The notes: generated from the sequence alone by a model not told the origin. Counted from the first letter of the stretch, positions 8,783-21,438 are shown. The stretch: 64,000 bases of DNA from Gammaproteobacteria bacterium (GCA_018815245.1 JAHIXK010000002.1:1-64000); one strand, 5' to 3'. Made by a program: numbers and translations.

Positions 8783-8808
8783 AACTTCCAGTATTTCCTG
8801 CAAATGGA

Positions 8809-8845
8809 AAGCCGCCTGATAGCAGAAATTGCTATAAGACGGCTT
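8809..8845 (-). terminator. Hairpin between carB and greA
   Basis: A nested hairpin lies between the carB stop and the greA start: outer arms AAGCCG (8809-8814) and CGGCTT (8840-8845), inner arms TAGCA and TGCTA. On the minus strand only a short T-run follows, so it may act as a partial terminator or an RNA processing site that lets greA be expressed at a level different from carAB. This is inference from base pairing alone. Confidence 0.4.
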
Positions 8846-8864
8846 AAAGGTTCAGACAGGCAGA

Positions 8865-11800
8865 TTAAGCGGAGAGTTCCGCATGCAGGCTTTGAACGCT
8901 GTAAACGTCCATCGCGCCGAGGTGCTTCATGCCCTCAACTGAAGCCAATGCACCTGCCATGGTTGTAAAGATCGTAACACGAGAACTTAGTGATGTGGTT
9001 CGAATGTAGCGGCTGTCATTGATCGCACTTCTGCGCTCCTCGACCGTGTTCACCACCAACTGCACTTCGCCGTTTTTCAACATGTCCACAATGTTGGGGC
9101 GGCCTTCCAGCACCTTGTTCACCACGGTACACTCGACGCCGCCCGCGGTAATGGCCGCTGCCGTGCCGCGTGTCGCGATGATTTTGAAACCCAGATCAAC
9201 CAGGCCCTTGGCCAGTTTGACTGTGTGTTTCTTGTCCTCGGTTTTCACGCTGATGAAAGCTGTGCCACCTTCAGGCAATTTAACCGATGCGGCCAGCTGC
9301 GACTTCACAAACGCTTCGCCGAAGGTGCGGCCTACGCCCATCACTTCCCCGGTGGACTTCATTTCAGGACCCAAAATGGTGTCCACACCCGGAAATTTCA
9401 CAAAGGGGAACACGGCCTCTTTCACAGAGAAGTACTTGGGCACCACTTCGCCTTTCACACCCTGTGCTTCGAATGTTTGGCCTGCCATGCAACGCGCCGC
9501 AATTTTGGCCAACTGCAAACCGGTGGCCTTGGAAACATAAGGCACGGTGCGGGATGCACGTGGGTTCACTTCCAGCACGAACACGGTGTCGTTTTGAATG
9601 GCGAATTGCACGTTCATCAAGCCGACCACATTCAGGGCCTTGGCCATCACTTCGGACTGGCGCTTCAATTCGTCCACCATATCAGCGGACAGGCTGTATG
9701 GGGGCAGGCAGCAGGCGGAATCACCACTGTGCACGCCAGCTTGTTCAATGTGTTCCATCACGCCGCCGATCATCACGCGTTCGCCATCGCACAGGGCATC
9801 AACATCCACTTCAATGGCGTCGTTCAGGAAGCGGTCCAGCAGCACGGGGCTGTCGTTGCTCACTTTCACGGCTTCGCGCATGTAGCGCTCAAGGTCTTTC
9901 TGCTCGTGCACAATTTCCATGGCACGGCCACCCAGCACATAGCTTGGGCGAACCACCAGCGGGTAACCAATTTCCTGCGCATGCGAAATGGCTTCTGCTT
10001 CAGTGCGTGCAGTGCGGTTTGGTGGCTGGCGCAGGTTCAGCTTGGTCAACAGTTTCTGGAAACGCTCGCGGTCTTCGGCAATGTCGATGCTTTCAGGGCT
10101 GGTACCGATAATCGGTACGCCATTGGCTTCAAGCGATTTCGCCAATTTCAGGGGCGTTTGGCCACCGTACTGCACAATCACGCCGACCGGCTTTTCAATG
10201 GCCACAATTTCCAGCACATCTTCAAGGGTCAGTGGTTCGAAGTACAAACGGTCGGAGGTGTCGTAATCGGTAGAAACCGTTTCAGGGTTGCAGTTGACCA
10301 TGATGGTTTCGTAGCCGTCTTCACGCAGCGCCATGGCGGCGTGAACGCAGCAGTAATCGAATTCTATGCCTTGGCCGATTCGGTTGGGTCCGCCACCCAG
10401 CACCATGATCTTTTTCTTGTCGGTGGGGTTGCTTTCGCATTCCTCTTCGTAGGTGGAATACATGTAGGCTGTGCCGGTTTTGAATTCAGCCGCGCAAGTG
10501 TCCACGCGCTTGTAAACCGGGCGCACATTGTGGTGGTGGCGCAGCTTGCGAATTTCTGCCTCGGATGTATCGAGCAAATAAGCAAGGCGACGATCCGAGA
10601 AGCCTTTGCGTTTGAGCAAACGCAACACTGGCTCGGTCAGGTCGGCCAGGGTTTTGGTTTCCAGTTCCAGTTCGGTGTCGACGATGTCTTGAATTTGAAC
10701 CAGGAACCAGCGGTCAATTTTCGTGAGTTGGTGCACCTCTTCAAGGCTAAAGCCTTGGGCAAAAGCATCGCCCACGTAGAAAATACGCTCGGGGCCGGGT
10801 TCGCCCAGCTCGCGCTCAATGACTTCGCGGTCGGTTGTTTTCTGGTTCAAGCCATCCACACCCACTTCCAGACCACGCAGGGCTTTCTGGAAACTTTCCT
10901 GGAAGGTGCGGCCCATGGCCATCACTTCACCCACACTCTTCATTTGGGTGGTCAAGCGGTCATCCGCTGTGGGGAATTTTTCGAATGCGAAACGTGGAAT
11001 TTTGGTGACCACGTAGTCGATCGAAGGCTCGAACGACGCAGGCGTTAAGCCGCCCGTGATGTCGTTTTTCAATTCATCGAGCGTGTAGCCCACGGACAAC
11101 TTCGCGGCCACTTTGGCAATCGGGAAACCAGTTGCCTTGGACGCCAAAGCGGACGAACGTGACACACGCGGGTTCATCTCGATCACGATCATTCGGCCGT
11201 TGGCCGGGTTGATCGAGAATTGAACGTTCGAACCACCGGTATCCACGCCAATTTCACGCAGAATCGCAATCGAAGCATTGCGCATCAATTGGTATTCACG
11301 GTCGGTCAGGGTTTGTGCGGGCGCAACTGTAATGCTGTCGCCGGTGTGCACGCCCATGGGGTCGAGGTTTTCGATGGAACACACGATGATGCAGTTGTCG
11401 GCGCTGTCGCGCACCACTTCCATCTCAAATTCTTTCCAGCCAATCAGGCTTTCTTCAATCAACAGCTCGTTCGTGGGCGATGCTTCCAGGCCACGGCGGC
11501 AAATGGTTTCGAATTCTTCAGCGTTGTAAGCAATGCCACCGCCGGTTCCACCCAAGGTGAAGCTTGGGCGAATAATAACCGGGAAGCCGTTGCTGCCCAC
11601 TTCTTTGGCAATGCGGGCCTGCACTTCCAGTGCCTCTTCCATGGTGTGGGCCACACCGCTTTTTGCGGAATCCAGACCAATGCTGGTCATGGCGTTCTTG
11701 AATTTCAAGCGGTCTTCGGCTTTCTCGATGGCCTCTTCTTTCGCGCCAATCAATTCCACGTTGTACTTGGCCAGCACACCATGCTTGGCCAGATCAAGCG

Positions 11801-12095
11801 CGCAATTCAACGCGGTTTGACCACCCATGGTGGGCAACACGGCGTCAGGGCGTTCTTTCTCGATGATGCGCTCAACAACCTGCCAGGTGATGGGTTCGAT
11901 GTAGGTGACATCGGCCATTTCCGGGTCGGTCATGATGGTGGCCGGGTTGCTGTTGACCAACACCACTTTGTAGCCTTCTTCGCGAAGCGCTTTGCAGGCT
12001 TGGGCACCTGAATAGTCGAATTCGCAGGCCTGGCCAATCACGATGGGGCCGGCGCCAATGATCAGGATTGTTTTTAGATCGTTACGCTTTGGCAT
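8865..12095 (-). CDS. carB: Carbamoyl-phosphate synthase, large subunit
   Basis: CarB makes carbamoyl phosphate from bicarbonate, ammonia and two ATP for arginine and pyrimidine synthesis. The 1076 residues show the expected duplicated ATP-grasp halves. The first begins [20 protein letters not shown] and the second has the matching [17 protein letters not shown] around residue 568. Each half has a GGxGGG/GGRAMEI-type ATP loop and an [18 protein letters not shown] or [18 protein letters not shown] motif. The last 130 residues form the MGS-like allosteric domain ([13 protein letters not shown]). It follows carA with a gap of about 75 bp. An AAAGGGAAG ribosome-binding site precedes the ATG. Confidence 0.98.
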   Translation of the reverse strand: MPKRNDLKTILIIGAGPIVIGQACEFDYSGAQACKALREEGYKVVLVNSNPATIMTDPEMADVTYIEPITWQVVERIIEKERPDAVLPTMGGQTALNCALDLAKHGVLAKYNVELIGAKEEAIEKAEDRLKFKNAMTSIGLDSAKSGVAHTMEEALEVQARIAKEVGSNGFPVIIRPSFTLGGTGGGIAYNAEEFETICRRGLEASPTNELLIEESLIGWKEFEMEVVRDSADNCIIVCSIENLDPMGVHTGDSITVAPAQTLTDREYQLMRNASIAILREIGVDTGGSNVQFSINPANGRMIVIEMNPRVSRSSALASKATGFPIAKVAAKLSVGYTLDELKNDITGGLTPASFEPSIDYVVTKIPRFAFEKFPTADDRLTTQMKSVGEVMAMGRTFQESFQKALRGLEVGVDGLNQKTTDREVIERELGEPGPERIFYVGDAFAQGFSLEEVHQLTKIDRWFLVQIQDIVDTELELETKTLADLTEPVLRLLKRKGFSDRRLAYLLDTSEAEIRKLRHHHNVRPVYKRVDTCAAEFKTGTAYMYSTYEEECESNPTDKKKIMVLGGGPNRIGQGIEFDYCCVHAAMALREDGYETIMVNCNPETVSTDYDTSDRLYFEPLTLEDVLEIVAIEKPVGVIVQYGGQTPLKLAKSLEANGVPIIGTSPESIDIAEDRERFQKLLTKLNLRQPPNRTARTEAEAISHAQEIGYPLVVRPSYVLGGRAMEIVHEQKDLERYMREAVKVSNDSPVLLDRFLNDAIEVDVDALCDGERVMIGGVMEHIEQAGVHSGDSACCLPPYSLSADMVDELKRQSEVMAKALNVVGLMNVQFAIQNDTVFVLEVNPRASRTVPYVSKATGLQLAKIAARCMAGQTFEAQGVKGEVVPKYFSVKEAVFPFVKFPGVDTILGPEMKSTGEVMGVGRTFGEAFVKSQLAASVKLPEGGTAFISVKTEDKKHTVKLAKGLVDLGFKIIATRGTAAAITAGGVECTVVNKVLEGRPNIVDMLKNGEVQLVVNTVEERRSAINDSRYIRTTSLSSRVTIFTTMAGALASVEGMKHLGAMDVYSVQSLHAELSA

Positions 12096-12169
12096 AACTT
12101 CCCTTTAATTTTAAAATTTTCAATACGGTTCAAACTGAGGTGTGCACCAAGGCTGCTTAAGCGAGCTTG

Positions 12170-13345
12170 TCAGGCCTTGGCTACCTTGATGTCTGAAATA
12201 AAACGGTCAAACAGTTCTGCCAAATCGTGTGGGCCTGGGCTGGCTTCCGGGTGTCCCTGGAAGCAGAAGGCGGCACGGTCGGTGCGTTCAAGGCCCTGAA
12301 TGGAACCATCAAACAGCGACACATGCGTGACACGCAGGTTGGCGGGCAATGAATCGGCATCGACCGCGAAACCATGGTTCTGGCTGGTAATGGCCACACG
12401 CTTGGTTTTCAGGTCTTGCACCGGGTGGTTGGCACCGTGGTGGCCAAACTTCATTTTCAGTGTTTTTGCGCCGCTGGCCAACGCCATAAGCTGGTGCCCC
12501 AGGCAAATACCAAACACGGGCAGCTTGGTGTTGTCCAGAATGTGCTTGATGGCGGAAATGGCGTAATCGCAGGGCTCGGGGTCGCCAGGGCCGTTTGAAA
12601 GAAACACACCATCCGGGTTCAAAGCCAGCACTTTTTCAACCGGGGTTTGAGCGGGCACCACAGTGACGCGGCAACCACGCTGAGCCAACATGCGCAGAAT
12701 GTTGCGCTTGGCACCGTAGTCGAATGCCACCACATGGTGAGGACGCTCGCCGGTTTGGAAATGAGGTTCCTCGGCGGCAACACCCAAGGCCCATTCACCT
12801 TCCACCCATTCATGGGCCTCGGTGCAGGAAACCACCTTGGCCAAGTCCATCCCAGCCAGGCCGGGGAAGCCTTTGGCCAGTTCGATGGCGCGTTCGGCGC
12901 TGAATGTTTCTCCGCTGCCTTCTGTCAACAAGCAGCCGTTCTGAGCACCTTTTTCACGAAGAATACGAGTCAGCTTGCGGGTATCAATGCCTGAAATGCC
13001 TGGCACACCGTGCTTTTTCAGGTAGTCGGCCAAAGGCATGGTGGAACGGAAGTTCGACACCAGTTCGGGCAGATCTTTGATGACAAGGCCCGACAAATGA
13101 AGCCCTGCAGATTCTTCATCCTGGGGATTGGTGCCCACATTGCCAATGTGAGGGTATGTCAGGGTGACAATTTGACGGCAATACGATGGGTCGGTGACAA
13201 TTTCTTGATAGCCCGTGAGCGAGGTATTGAAAACCACTTCACCCACTTTCGTGGTGGGGGCGCCAAAAGAAATGCCCTCGAATACTGTGCCGTCTGCGAG
13301 CGCGAGCAAGGCGCGCGGGTGGGCGCTTGCGACTAATTTCGACAA
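12170..13345 (-). CDS. carA: Carbamoyl-phosphate synthase, small (glutaminase) subunit
   Basis: CarA hydrolyses glutamine and passes ammonia to CarB. I place the start at TTG 13345, which has a TTGGAG ribosome-binding site seven bases upstream and gives 391 residues starting [20 protein letters not shown] longer TTG start at 13384 would add 13 poorly fitting residues. The N-terminal domain has [11 protein letters not shown] and [12 protein letters not shown]. The class I amidotransferase domain has FLSNGPGDP, the nucleophile loop [10 protein letters not shown] (Cys281) and the HPEAS histidine near the C-terminus. It leads the carAB operon. Confidence 0.96.
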   Translation of the reverse strand: MSKLVASAHPRALLALADGTVFEGISFGAPTTKVGEVVFNTSLTGYQEIVTDPSYCRQIVTLTYPHIGNVGTNPQDEESAGLHLSGLVIKDLPELVSNFRSTMPLADYLKKHGVPGISGIDTRKLTRILREKGAQNGCLLTEGSGETFSAERAIELAKGFPGLAGMDLAKVVSCTEAHEWVEGEWALGVAAEEPHFQTGERPHHVVAFDYGAKRNILRMLAQRGCRVTVVPAQTPVEKVLALNPDGVFLSNGPGDPEPCDYAISAIKHILDNTKLPVFGICLGHQLMALASGAKTLKMKFGHHGANHPVQDLKTKRVAITSQNHGFAVDADSLPANLRVTHVSLFDGSIQGLERTDRAAFCFQGHPEASPGPHDLAELFDRFISDIKVAKA

Positions 13346-13591
13346 GGGAAACTCCAATAGATGCGACAAAACACCCGGGGACAAATAACACCCGCGCAGG
13401 CTTTTGCCTAAGAATCATTTAGCTAGCCGTGAATTATACCCGGAACGGCGGGGTTCGGCCATAGACAAAGCGTCATAGTGGAAGGGAACATGAATTGGGG
13501 GGCCCCCATTATTTGGTCACAATAGGGATTGACCACCCTTTGTGCCTGCCTCTAATGTCTCGGATCCATTAAACGAGAAAAACCAAATCAC

Positions 13592-14017
13592 ATGAAAACA
13601 ACTATTTTAACGATGAGCGCTGCTGCAATTTTGTTCACTGGGTGTGCTTCGATTACCAAAGGTACCTCCCAAACGCTGGCTTTCAAACTTGACCCGAAAG
13701 AGACCAGATGCAGCCTGACCCGTATCGGCGACGGCGAGCTTGGTTCAATCAGCAGCGCCAACAACACAATCAATGTGGGCAAGGACAAAGACGACATTGT
13801 CATTACCTGCAAGGCAGATGGCTACGATGACAAAACAACACGCTTGGTCAGTTCAGTATCAACAGCAGGTGTGGTTGGTGGTGTATTTCTGGACCTTGGC
13901 ATTACCGACATGATTACCGGTGCTATGTACGAATACCAAACCGACATCAATGTGGCGCTTGACAAGACAAAACCATTGGCCTCGGCCGATCAGGCGCAAT
14001 CCAGCAACACGAAGTAA
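13592..14017 (+). CDS. Putative lipoprotein
   Basis: The 141-residue protein starts with a lipoprotein signal (MKTTILTMSAAAILFTGC) with lipobox LFTGC at about residues 14-18, so Cys18 should be acylated. The mature part begins ASITKGTSQTLAF, a sequence type common in small PEGA-like lipoproteins of proteobacteria. A hydrophobic glycine-rich stretch (about 90-112, VSTAGVVGGVFLDLGITDMI) follows, then a polar tail. It is monocistronic between the divergent carA and the convergent transporter gene. Function unknown. Confidence 0.8.
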   Translation: MKTTILTMSAAAILFTGCASITKGTSQTLAFKLDPKETRCSLTRIGDGELGSISSANNTINVGKDKDDIVITCKADGYDDKTTRLVSSVSTAGVVGGVFLDLGITDMITGAMYEYQTDINVALDKTKPLASADQAQSSNTK

Positions 14018-14036
14018 CCCCCCTCCCAAGATCTGC

Positions 14037-14891
14037 TTACGGCAGTCGCCTGCCGTACCAGCACAACACCGCAACGGTGACGTACATTAGCAAACCGTAA
14101 ACCACCACTGGCACGGCAATTTCGGCGTTTTGCAACAGCGAAAGTGCAATGGTCAAACCCAGGGTGGAGTTTTTGACACACATTTCAATCGACACGGTCA
14201 GGCTGTCGCGCGCATTCAAGCCGCTGATTTTTCCTCCCAACAAGCCCAAAGCAACGGCTGCAAGGTTCAGCGCCACCACCGGCATCCACGCTTGGGCAAA
14301 CCAGCCGGGCATGTTGTCTGATTCACTGATACCAATCAGCACAACGATGGCCACAAGAACAAATACCGCGAACTTGTTGATTGCTGGCTCAAACTTCTTG
14401 GACAGTTCTGGTCTCTTGGCGCGGACAAACATGCCAATGCACACAGGAATGATCACAATGACCATCATGGTGATGAGCGTTTTCAAAAAAGGAAGCTGCA
14501 ACTCGGTTCCCACCCCGACAAACATGGGCAAGGCGTACGCCATGTAAAACGGAATGGTAATAACGGTCAACAGGCTGGCCAGCACGGTCAGGGTAATTGA
14601 CAAAGCAAGATTGGCTTTGGCCATGTAGGTCAACACATTCGATGTGGTGCCCCCGGGCATGACGGCAGACAACACAAGCCCGGCCGCCATGACCCCGCCG
14701 CCGAACAGGCCGCCAATGGCGAAGCCCAGCAAGGGCACCCCCACCAACTGCAACACCGTGCCCACTATCACGCCTTTGGGCTGTTCTTTGACACGACGAA
14801 AATCTTCTACTGTGAGACTAAGCCCCATACCGATCATGATGATGAACAGGGATACCGGTAAACCGATGGTTATGTAGGAATTGCCGAGCAT
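14037..14891 (-). CDS. Bile acid:sodium symporter (BASS/SBF) family transporter
   Basis: About nine hydrophobic segments and the BASS motifs GLVLSAVMPGGTTSNVLTYM (residues about 70-90) and, near the C-terminus, SIEMCVKNSTLGLTIA, which contains the sodium-site Glu and Asn, identify this inner-membrane carrier. The family moves organic anions with sodium; the substrate cannot be told from sequence. The ATG at 14891 is chosen because GGAG lies five bases upstream, giving 284 residues; upstream in-frame starts would add a polar leader not expected in the family. It is convergent with the lipoprotein gene, only 20 bp apart. Confidence 0.88.
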   Translation of the reverse strand: MLGNSYITIGLPVSLFIIMIGMGLSLTVEDFRRVKEQPKGVIVGTVLQLVGVPLLGFAIGGLFGGGVMAAGLVLSAVMPGGTTSNVLTYMAKANLALSITLTVLASLLTVITIPFYMAYALPMFVGVGTELQLPFLKTLITMMVIVIIPVCIGMFVRAKRPELSKKFEPAINKFAVFVLVAIVVLIGISESDNMPGWFAQAWMPVVALNLAAVALGLLGGKISGLNARDSLTVSIEMCVKNSTLGLTIALSLLQNAEIAVPVVVYGLLMYVTVAVLCWYGRRLP

Positions 14892-15073
14892 TGTGTCTCC
14901 ATGGGTCATTTTTATTGTTCGACTACTGTAGCCGAAGCCGCACCCATACGCTGTCAGCAAATTGACGTTTATCTAGAAAATCAGCAACCACACAGATTTT
15001 CACCAACAATGACGAGGAGTGACCGCTTTATGCTGGATGGATTCTCGCTTCCCAGAGTTGGGGGTAGGTGATG

Positions 15074-15463
15074 TTACTTGAGTTGATGTGGTGGCCACCG
15101 CCACCACGCCGCTGCCACCGCAAGCCCGAACAAGGCATAAACCAAGGTGAACACCCAGGCCGGCGCCCGGTAAAACATGACGCCATGCACCCAGTGCTGA
15201 ATGAAACTGCCTTGGTACACGCCCTGCCCGGCCTGCAAACGCAGCCAGTTTTCAAACGTGGTCAGCGGGCATTCAATACCCAGCAGGCTTTCGGCAAGCA
15301 CCACGGAAATTGCCAGCAAATGCAGTGCGCGAAACCACCAGCGGTTAACCCATGCCCAACGCAGCAAATTGCCCAACACAATCAACAGCAAACCGCCCAC
15401 CACAAACAACACGACGGAGAGATGAATTAACAGGACAACATCGGCGACAAATTCGTAATTCAT
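15074..15463 (-). CDS. DUF2784 membrane protein
   Basis: The 129-residue protein has about four transmembrane segments and the DUF2784 hallmark IECPLTTFENWLRLQAGQ (about 63-80) followed by FIQHWVHG. The family is widespread, short and uncharacterised. It ends about 180 bp from the BASS gene start and lies downstream of cbbR on the same strand with a 54-bp gap, so it could be co-transcribed with cbbR, though no functional link to CO2 fixation is known to me. Confidence 0.85.
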   Translation of the reverse strand: MNYEFVADVVLLIHLSVVLFVVGGLLLIVLGNLLRWAWVNRWWFRALHLLAISVVLAESLLGIECPLTTFENWLRLQAGQGVYQGSFIQHWVHGVMFYRAPAWVFTLVYALFGLAVAAAWWRWPPHQLK

Positions 15464-15517
15464 TGATGTTTTGAAAGTTTGCGACCAAAGCGGCGGGCAT
15501 AAAGAATTATTTTGAAA

Positions 15518-16471
15518 TCAAGGCTTGATTGTATTGTGCATCAAGTTGAGGTGATGCTCTTGAAATTCGGAAATCAAAAAGCGCTCACCTCGCTCCAGTA
15601 TGAAATAGCGGAATGCCTCCGCAGTGGGGGAAAGGTACTTCCCCAGGGTGTAGGTTAAATTCCATGCCCGCATGACTGGTGCACCTACTACATCCAGCAC
15701 ACAAAGCAGTTCCTGATCCAGCTCAAGCTTGATCGTGTGCAAAGACAAAAACGAAATCCCCAAACCCGCCATCACCGCCTGTTTCACGGCTTCGTTGCTT
15801 TCCAGTTCCATCGCAACCGGGGGGGTGATGCGATGCTGCTCGAAAAACCGGTCAAGCGCAGCCAGTGTGCCCGATCCCGGTTCCCTGACGATGAACGGAT
15901 GCGCCTCCAGCACAGCAGGCATGATGTCGTCGGTGCGGGCCAGGATGTGTGAAGGCGAACACACAAACACATGGGGGTGCGCTGCAAAAGGTTCTGCTCG
16001 CGTGGAAATTTCCTTGGGTGGCCTGCCCATGATCGCCATGTCAATTTCACCATCCCGCAGCCAGGCCAAAAGCTTTTGCCGGTTTCCCATGGAAATCCTG
16101 ACATCGACACCAGGATGATCGGTTTTAAATTCAGACAGCAGCTTGGGCAGGAAGTACAGGGCCGTGCTGACCATGCCAATAAGCAACGTGCCCGTTTGAA
16201 TTCCGGAAAGCCGTTCGGCGGCGTCTTGCGCATCTTTCAAGGTGCCCAGCAATTTTCTTGCATACACCAGCATGTACTCACCACCAGTGGTCAGGTAGGT
16301 GGTTTTGCCTTTTCTTTCAAACAAGGGGAAACCGATTTGGGACTCCAGGTCTTTGACCTGCATGGTCACCGCTGGCGGCGTAAGGTGCAGCGCCGATGCG
16401 GCTTTGCTGAAACTGAGATGGTGGGCAACCTCAGTAAATATTCTGAGCTGTCGAAAGGTTGCATTTTTCAT
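15518..16471 (-). CDS. cbbR: LysR-type regulator CbbR
   Basis: CbbR activates the Calvin-cycle operon. The 317-residue protein has the LysR N-terminal winged helix (FRQLRIFTEVAHHLSFSKAA, then LTPPAVTMQVKDLESQIG) and a two-lobed effector domain (about 90-300). Position supports the call: it is divergent from cbbL with 114 bp between start codons, the classic cbbR-cbbL arrangement. Metabolites such as ribulose bisphosphate, PEP or NADPH modulate known homologues; which applies here is not visible. Confidence 0.93.
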   Translation of the reverse strand: MKNATFRQLRIFTEVAHHLSFSKAASALHLTPPAVTMQVKDLESQIGFPLFERKGKTTYLTTGGEYMLVYARKLLGTLKDAQDAAERLSGIQTGTLLIGMVSTALYFLPKLLSEFKTDHPGVDVRISMGNRQKLLAWLRDGEIDMAIMGRPPKEISTRAEPFAAHPHVFVCSPSHILARTDDIMPAVLEAHPFIVREPGSGTLAALDRFFEQHRITPPVAMELESNEAVKQAVMAGLGISFLSLHTIKLELDQELLCVLDVVGAPVMRAWNLTYTLGKYLSPTAEAFRYFILERGERFLISEFQEHHLNLMHNTIKP

Positions 16472-18055
<1,584 letters not shown>

Positions 18056-18074
18056 TTCACAGGAGAACACGATC

Positions 18075-18509
18075 ATGATGACCAACCCTACCGGAAAAAT
18101 TACGCAAGGGCAGTTCAGTTTTCTGCCCGAGCTGACCGACGAAGAAATCGAGATGCAGATTCAATACGGTTTGGACAAGGGCTTTGCATGGAGCATCGAA
18201 TACACCGACGATGCACACCCGCGCAACACCTACTGGGAAATGTACGGCAACCCGATGTTTGACCTGAAAGACGCTGCCGGCGTGATGATGGAAATGCGCG
18301 AATGCCGGGAAACTTTTCCGCACCACTACATTCGCCTGATGGCATTTGACTCGACCCGCGGGGTGGAGTCCATCACGATGAGTTTCATTGTCAACCGTCC
18401 CCCCGTAGAACCAGGCTTCACCCTGAGTCGCCAGGAAATTGGCGGGCGCAGCATGCGCTACACCACCGTAGGCGTTGCTGCAAGCAAACCCGAAGGCGAA
18501 CGGTACTGA
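18075..18509 (+). CDS. cbbS: RuBisCO small subunit, form IC
   Basis: CbbS caps the L8S8 holoenzyme. From ATG 18075 (AGGAGA eight bases upstream) it has 144 residues; the ATG at 18078 is an alternative. Typical segments are [40 protein letters not shown], and [19 protein letters not shown]. The C-terminal extension ([16 protein letters not shown] onward) is the hairpin extension of red-type small subunits, which lets the enzyme assemble readily. It lies 19 bp behind cbbL. Confidence 0.97.
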   Translation: MMTNPTGKITQGQFSFLPELTDEEIEMQIQYGLDKGFAWSIEYTDDAHPRNTYWEMYGNPMFDLKDAAGVMMEMRECRETFPHHYIRLMAFDSTRGVESITMSFIVNRPPVEPGFTLSRQEIGGRSMRYTTVGVAASKPEGERY

Positions 18510-18522
18510 GCAGGAGCAAGCC

Positions 18523-19443
18523 ATGAACCAGACCATAGAACAGGAACAAGTTGAGGTCGATCCACTTTCCATTGCCCGTACCGTGGCCGATGTGCTGAAG
18601 GACGCCGATGTTGAATCGGTGCTGAGCGAGCTTGAGCAAGACCTGGTGGGTCTGGTTCCCGTCAAAACCAGAATTCGCGACATCGCAGCGTTGCTGGTAA
18701 TTGATCGCTTGCGTAAAAACCAGGGATTGACGGCAAACAACCCTTCACTGCACATGTGCTTCACTGGCAACCCTGGTACCGGCAAAACCACGGTGGCCAT
18801 GCGCATGGCGCAAATTCTTCACCGTTTGGGCTATGTACGAAAAGGCCACCTGGTGGCGGTTACGCGGGATGATCTGGTTGGCCAATACATCGGGCACACC
18901 GCGCCAAAGACCCGTGAAATCCTGAAGAAAGCCATGGGTGGCGTTCTGTTCATCGACGAAGCCTATTACCTGTATCGCCCGGAAAACGAACGCGACTATG
19001 GTCAGGAGGCCATTGAAATCCTGCTGCAAGTGATGGAGAACCAGCGCGATGATTTGGTTGTCATTCTGGCGGGCTACAAAGACCGCATGGACACCTTTTT
19101 CAAAAGCAATCCGGGCATGAGTTCACGCGTGGCCCACCACCTTGACTTCCCGGATTACAAAGTGGATGAACTGCTCTCGATCAGCGACAAAATGCTGGAT
19201 GCGCAAGCCTACCGTTTTGGCCCGGGAGCCCGTGACGCGTTTGACCAGTACCTGAACTTGCGGGTGCAACAACCCAACTTTGCCAACGCACGCAGTGTGC
19301 GCAACGCACTGGACCGCGCCCGTTTGCGGCAAGCCAGCCGCCTTTTTGCAGACCGCAACAAAACTTACTCGGCAAACGACCTCAGCACGCTGGAGGTAGA
19401 GGACATCAAGGGCAGCCGACTATTCCGATCACATGAACATTAA
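18523..19443 (+). CDS. cbbX: Red-type RuBisCO activase CbbX (AAA+)
   Basis: CbbX is a hexameric AAA+ remodelling enzyme that pulls on the C-terminus of the large subunit to release inhibitory sugar phosphates. The 306 residues have Walker A GNPGTGKT (82-89), the pore-loop region [10 protein letters not shown] (121-130), Walker B VLFIDEA (141-147), and [11 protein letters not shown] with the later sensor region. The start ATG 18523 has AGGAG upstream. It overlaps no gene but lies only 13 bp behind cbbS. Its presence confirms the red-type system. Confidence 0.97.
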   Translation: MNQTIEQEQVEVDPLSIARTVADVLKDADVESVLSELEQDLVGLVPVKTRIRDIAALLVIDRLRKNQGLTANNPSLHMCFTGNPGTGKTTVAMRMAQILHRLGYVRKGHLVAVTRDDLVGQYIGHTAPKTREILKKAMGGVLFIDEAYYLYRPENERDYGQEAIEILLQVMENQRDDLVVILAGYKDRMDTFFKSNPGMSSRVAHHLDFPDYKVDELLSISDKMLDAQAYRFGPGARDAFDQYLNLRVQQPNFANARSVRNALDRARLRQASRLFADRNKTYSANDLSTLEVEDIKGSRLFRSHEH

Positions 19444-19468
19444 AACAACCAAACCTGGAGACACCGTT

Positions 19469-20521
19469 ATGGACAAGGGAACATCACACAGCACTTTCGC
19501 AGACTGGGCGCAACAGCAGAGCAATCCGGCATTGGCATCCGTGTTACAAGTGATTGTCGATGTCTGCAGGGACATTTCAACGGCCGTCACCATGGGCGAA
19601 GTGCAGGGCTTGTATGGCTTGGTTGAAACTGCCAATGTTCATGGCGAAGATCAGAAAAAACTCGACATCTATTGCCATGAACTGATGGCACGCGCACTGC
19701 ACCAATGTCCACGCGTAGCTGCCTGGGCCAGTGAAGAAATGGAAAAGCCGGAATGTAACCCTGCACACCAGTGCGAAGGGGACTTTCTGGCGGTATTTGA
19801 TCCACTGGATGGATCGTCAAATGTCGAGCCGAACGGTTCCATCGGGACGATCTTTTCCGTGTTGCCGCATATCTATCAAGGAACGCCTCCGGGAGAAGCG
19901 GCTTTTTTACAACCAGGCACATCACAGCTTGCCGCGGGCTATGTGTTGTATGGCCCGGCAACCGTGCTGGTAATCACGACTGGTGCAGGCGTTGATTCGT
20001 TCACGCTGAACCCCCAGACCGGCGACTGGATCCACACACGCACGCAAATTCAGGTACCCAAAAGTACACGCGAATTTGCCATCAACTGCTCCAATCAGCA
20101 GCACTGGGAAAAACCGGTTCAACGCTACATTGGTGAATGTATTGCCGGGCAGAACGGTCCGCGACGAACAGCATTCAATATGCGCTGGGTGGGTGCAATG
20201 GTGGCCGATGCACACCGCATTTTGTGCCGCGGCGGGGTGTACCTGTACCCGCGAGACAACAAAGAACCCCAAGTGGCAGGCCGCTTGCGGCTGACCTACG
20301 AGGCAGCGCCCATTGCCTTCCTGATGGAGCAGGCTGGCGGCCAGGCAATCACGGGAACACAACGCATCATGGAAGTTGTGCCTGACCTTGTTCATCAAAA
20401 AATTCCGGTGATTTTTGGCTCAAGCAACGAGATTGAAATCATACACAGCTACCACGAGGACCCGAGTGAAAACGTGACACTGCAGTTGTTCAAGAGCAGA
20501 TCCCTGTTCGTTCAGGCTTAA
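19469..20521 (+). CDS. cbbF: Fructose-1,6-bisphosphatase class I
   Basis: The enzyme dephosphorylates fructose-1,6-bisphosphate in the regenerative part of the cycle. The 350-residue protein has the metal site DPLDGSSN (111-118), GTIFSVLP, YVLYGPATVLV and the C-terminal AAPIAFLMEQAGGQA. The ATG at 19469 has TGGAG at spacing eight and is preferred over an upstream ATG (19433) that overlaps the cbbX stop. Fourth gene of the cbb operon. Confidence 0.96.
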   Translation: MDKGTSHSTFADWAQQQSNPALASVLQVIVDVCRDISTAVTMGEVQGLYGLVETANVHGEDQKKLDIYCHELMARALHQCPRVAAWASEEMEKPECNPAHQCEGDFLAVFDPLDGSSNVEPNGSIGTIFSVLPHIYQGTPPGEAAFLQPGTSQLAAGYVLYGPATVLVITTGAGVDSFTLNPQTGDWIHTRTQIQVPKSTREFAINCSNQQHWEKPVQRYIGECIAGQNGPRRTAFNMRWVGAMVADAHRILCRGGVYLYPRDNKEPQVAGRLRLTYEAAPIAFLMEQAGGQAITGTQRIMEVVPDLVHQKIPVIFGSSNEIEIIHSYHEDPSENVTLQLFKSRSLFVQA

Positions 20522-20530
20522 GGGGGCAAC

Positions 20531-21406
20531 ATGTCCAAACGCCATCCGATTGTTGTGGTTACTGGTTCCTCTGGCGCGGGCACCACCACAGTCAAACGAA
20601 CCTTCGACAACATTTTTCGCCGTGAAGGTTACCGTGCTGCCGTCATCGAAGGCGATGCATTTCACAGGTATGACCGCAAGGAAATGAAAGCTGAAATGAG
20701 ACGTGCCGAGGACAATGGTGGCTTCCTGAGCCATTTTGGTCCGCAGGCCAATTTGTGGGCTGAACTGGGCAAGCAGTTTGATGCCTATGCACGCACCGGG
20801 CATTTTAAAACGCGGTACTACCTGCACAACGACGAAGAGGCAGCGCCCTACCAACAGGAAGCCGGCACCTTCACACCCTGGCGCGATCACATTGAGGATT
20901 CCGAGCTGCTGTTTTATGAAGGCTTGCACGGTTGCATACAGGACGGTGAGATCAACCTGCACCAATTTGCCGATCTGAAAATTGGCGTGGTGCCGATCAT
21001 CAACCTGGAGTGGATCCAGAAAATACACCGCGACACGAAAGACCGCGGTTATTCAATGGAAGCGGTGCAGGACGTCATTCTGCGGCGCATGCACGACTAC
21101 GTTCATTATGTGTGTCCGCAATTCGCGCACACCGACATCAACTTCCAGCGGGTCGCCGTGGTGGACACATCCAACCCCTTTATCGCCCGCGACATTCCCA
21201 GCGCAGGTGAAAGCCTCGTGGTGATCCGCTTCAAGAATCCGCGCGGAATTGATTTTCCGTACCTGCTGTCAATGATTGATCAAAGCTTCATGTCCAGGGC
21301 AAACACCATCGTTGTGCCGGGGCAAAAAATGGACTTGGCCATGCAGCTTATCCTGACCCCTTTGATTGTTCGTCTGATGGAGATCAAACGCGCGCAATAC
21401 AGCTGA
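20531..21406 (+). CDS. cbbP: Phosphoribulokinase
   Basis: This enzyme phosphorylates ribulose-5-phosphate to the RuBisCO substrate. The 291-residue length and motifs mark the proteobacterial class I type: P-loop GSSGAGTT (12-19), IEGDAFHRYDR, FYEGLHGC and QKIHRDTKDRGYS. It begins 9 bp after the cbbF stop, with AGGGGG upstream. With CbbL it is one of the two enzymes diagnostic of the Calvin cycle. Confidence 0.97.
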   Translation: MSKRHPIVVVTGSSGAGTTTVKRTFDNIFRREGYRAAVIEGDAFHRYDRKEMKAEMRRAEDNGGFLSHFGPQANLWAELGKQFDAYARTGHFKTRYYLHNDEEAAPYQQEAGTFTPWRDHIEDSELLFYEGLHGCIQDGEINLHQFADLKIGVVPIINLEWIQKIHRDTKDRGYSMEAVQDVILRRMHDYVHYVCPQFAHTDINFQRVAVVDTSNPFIARDIPSAGESLVVIRFKNPRGIDFPYLLSMIDQSFMSRANTIVVPGQKMDLAMQLILTPLIVRLMEIKRAQYS

Positions 21407-21438
21407 ACCGCATTTCTTTTGAATCAGGAGACCCGACC

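Noticed and set aside
9225-11048. Plus-strand frame of 607 codons opposite carB
   Set aside because: Histidine- and phenylalanine-rich translation is the typical mirror of a GC-biased coding strand; carB on the minus strand is certain.
13496-13508. GGGGG/CCCCC palindrome between carA and the lipoprotein gene
   Set aside because: Short homopolymer symmetry without a match to a known operator and not placed at a plausible promoter distance.
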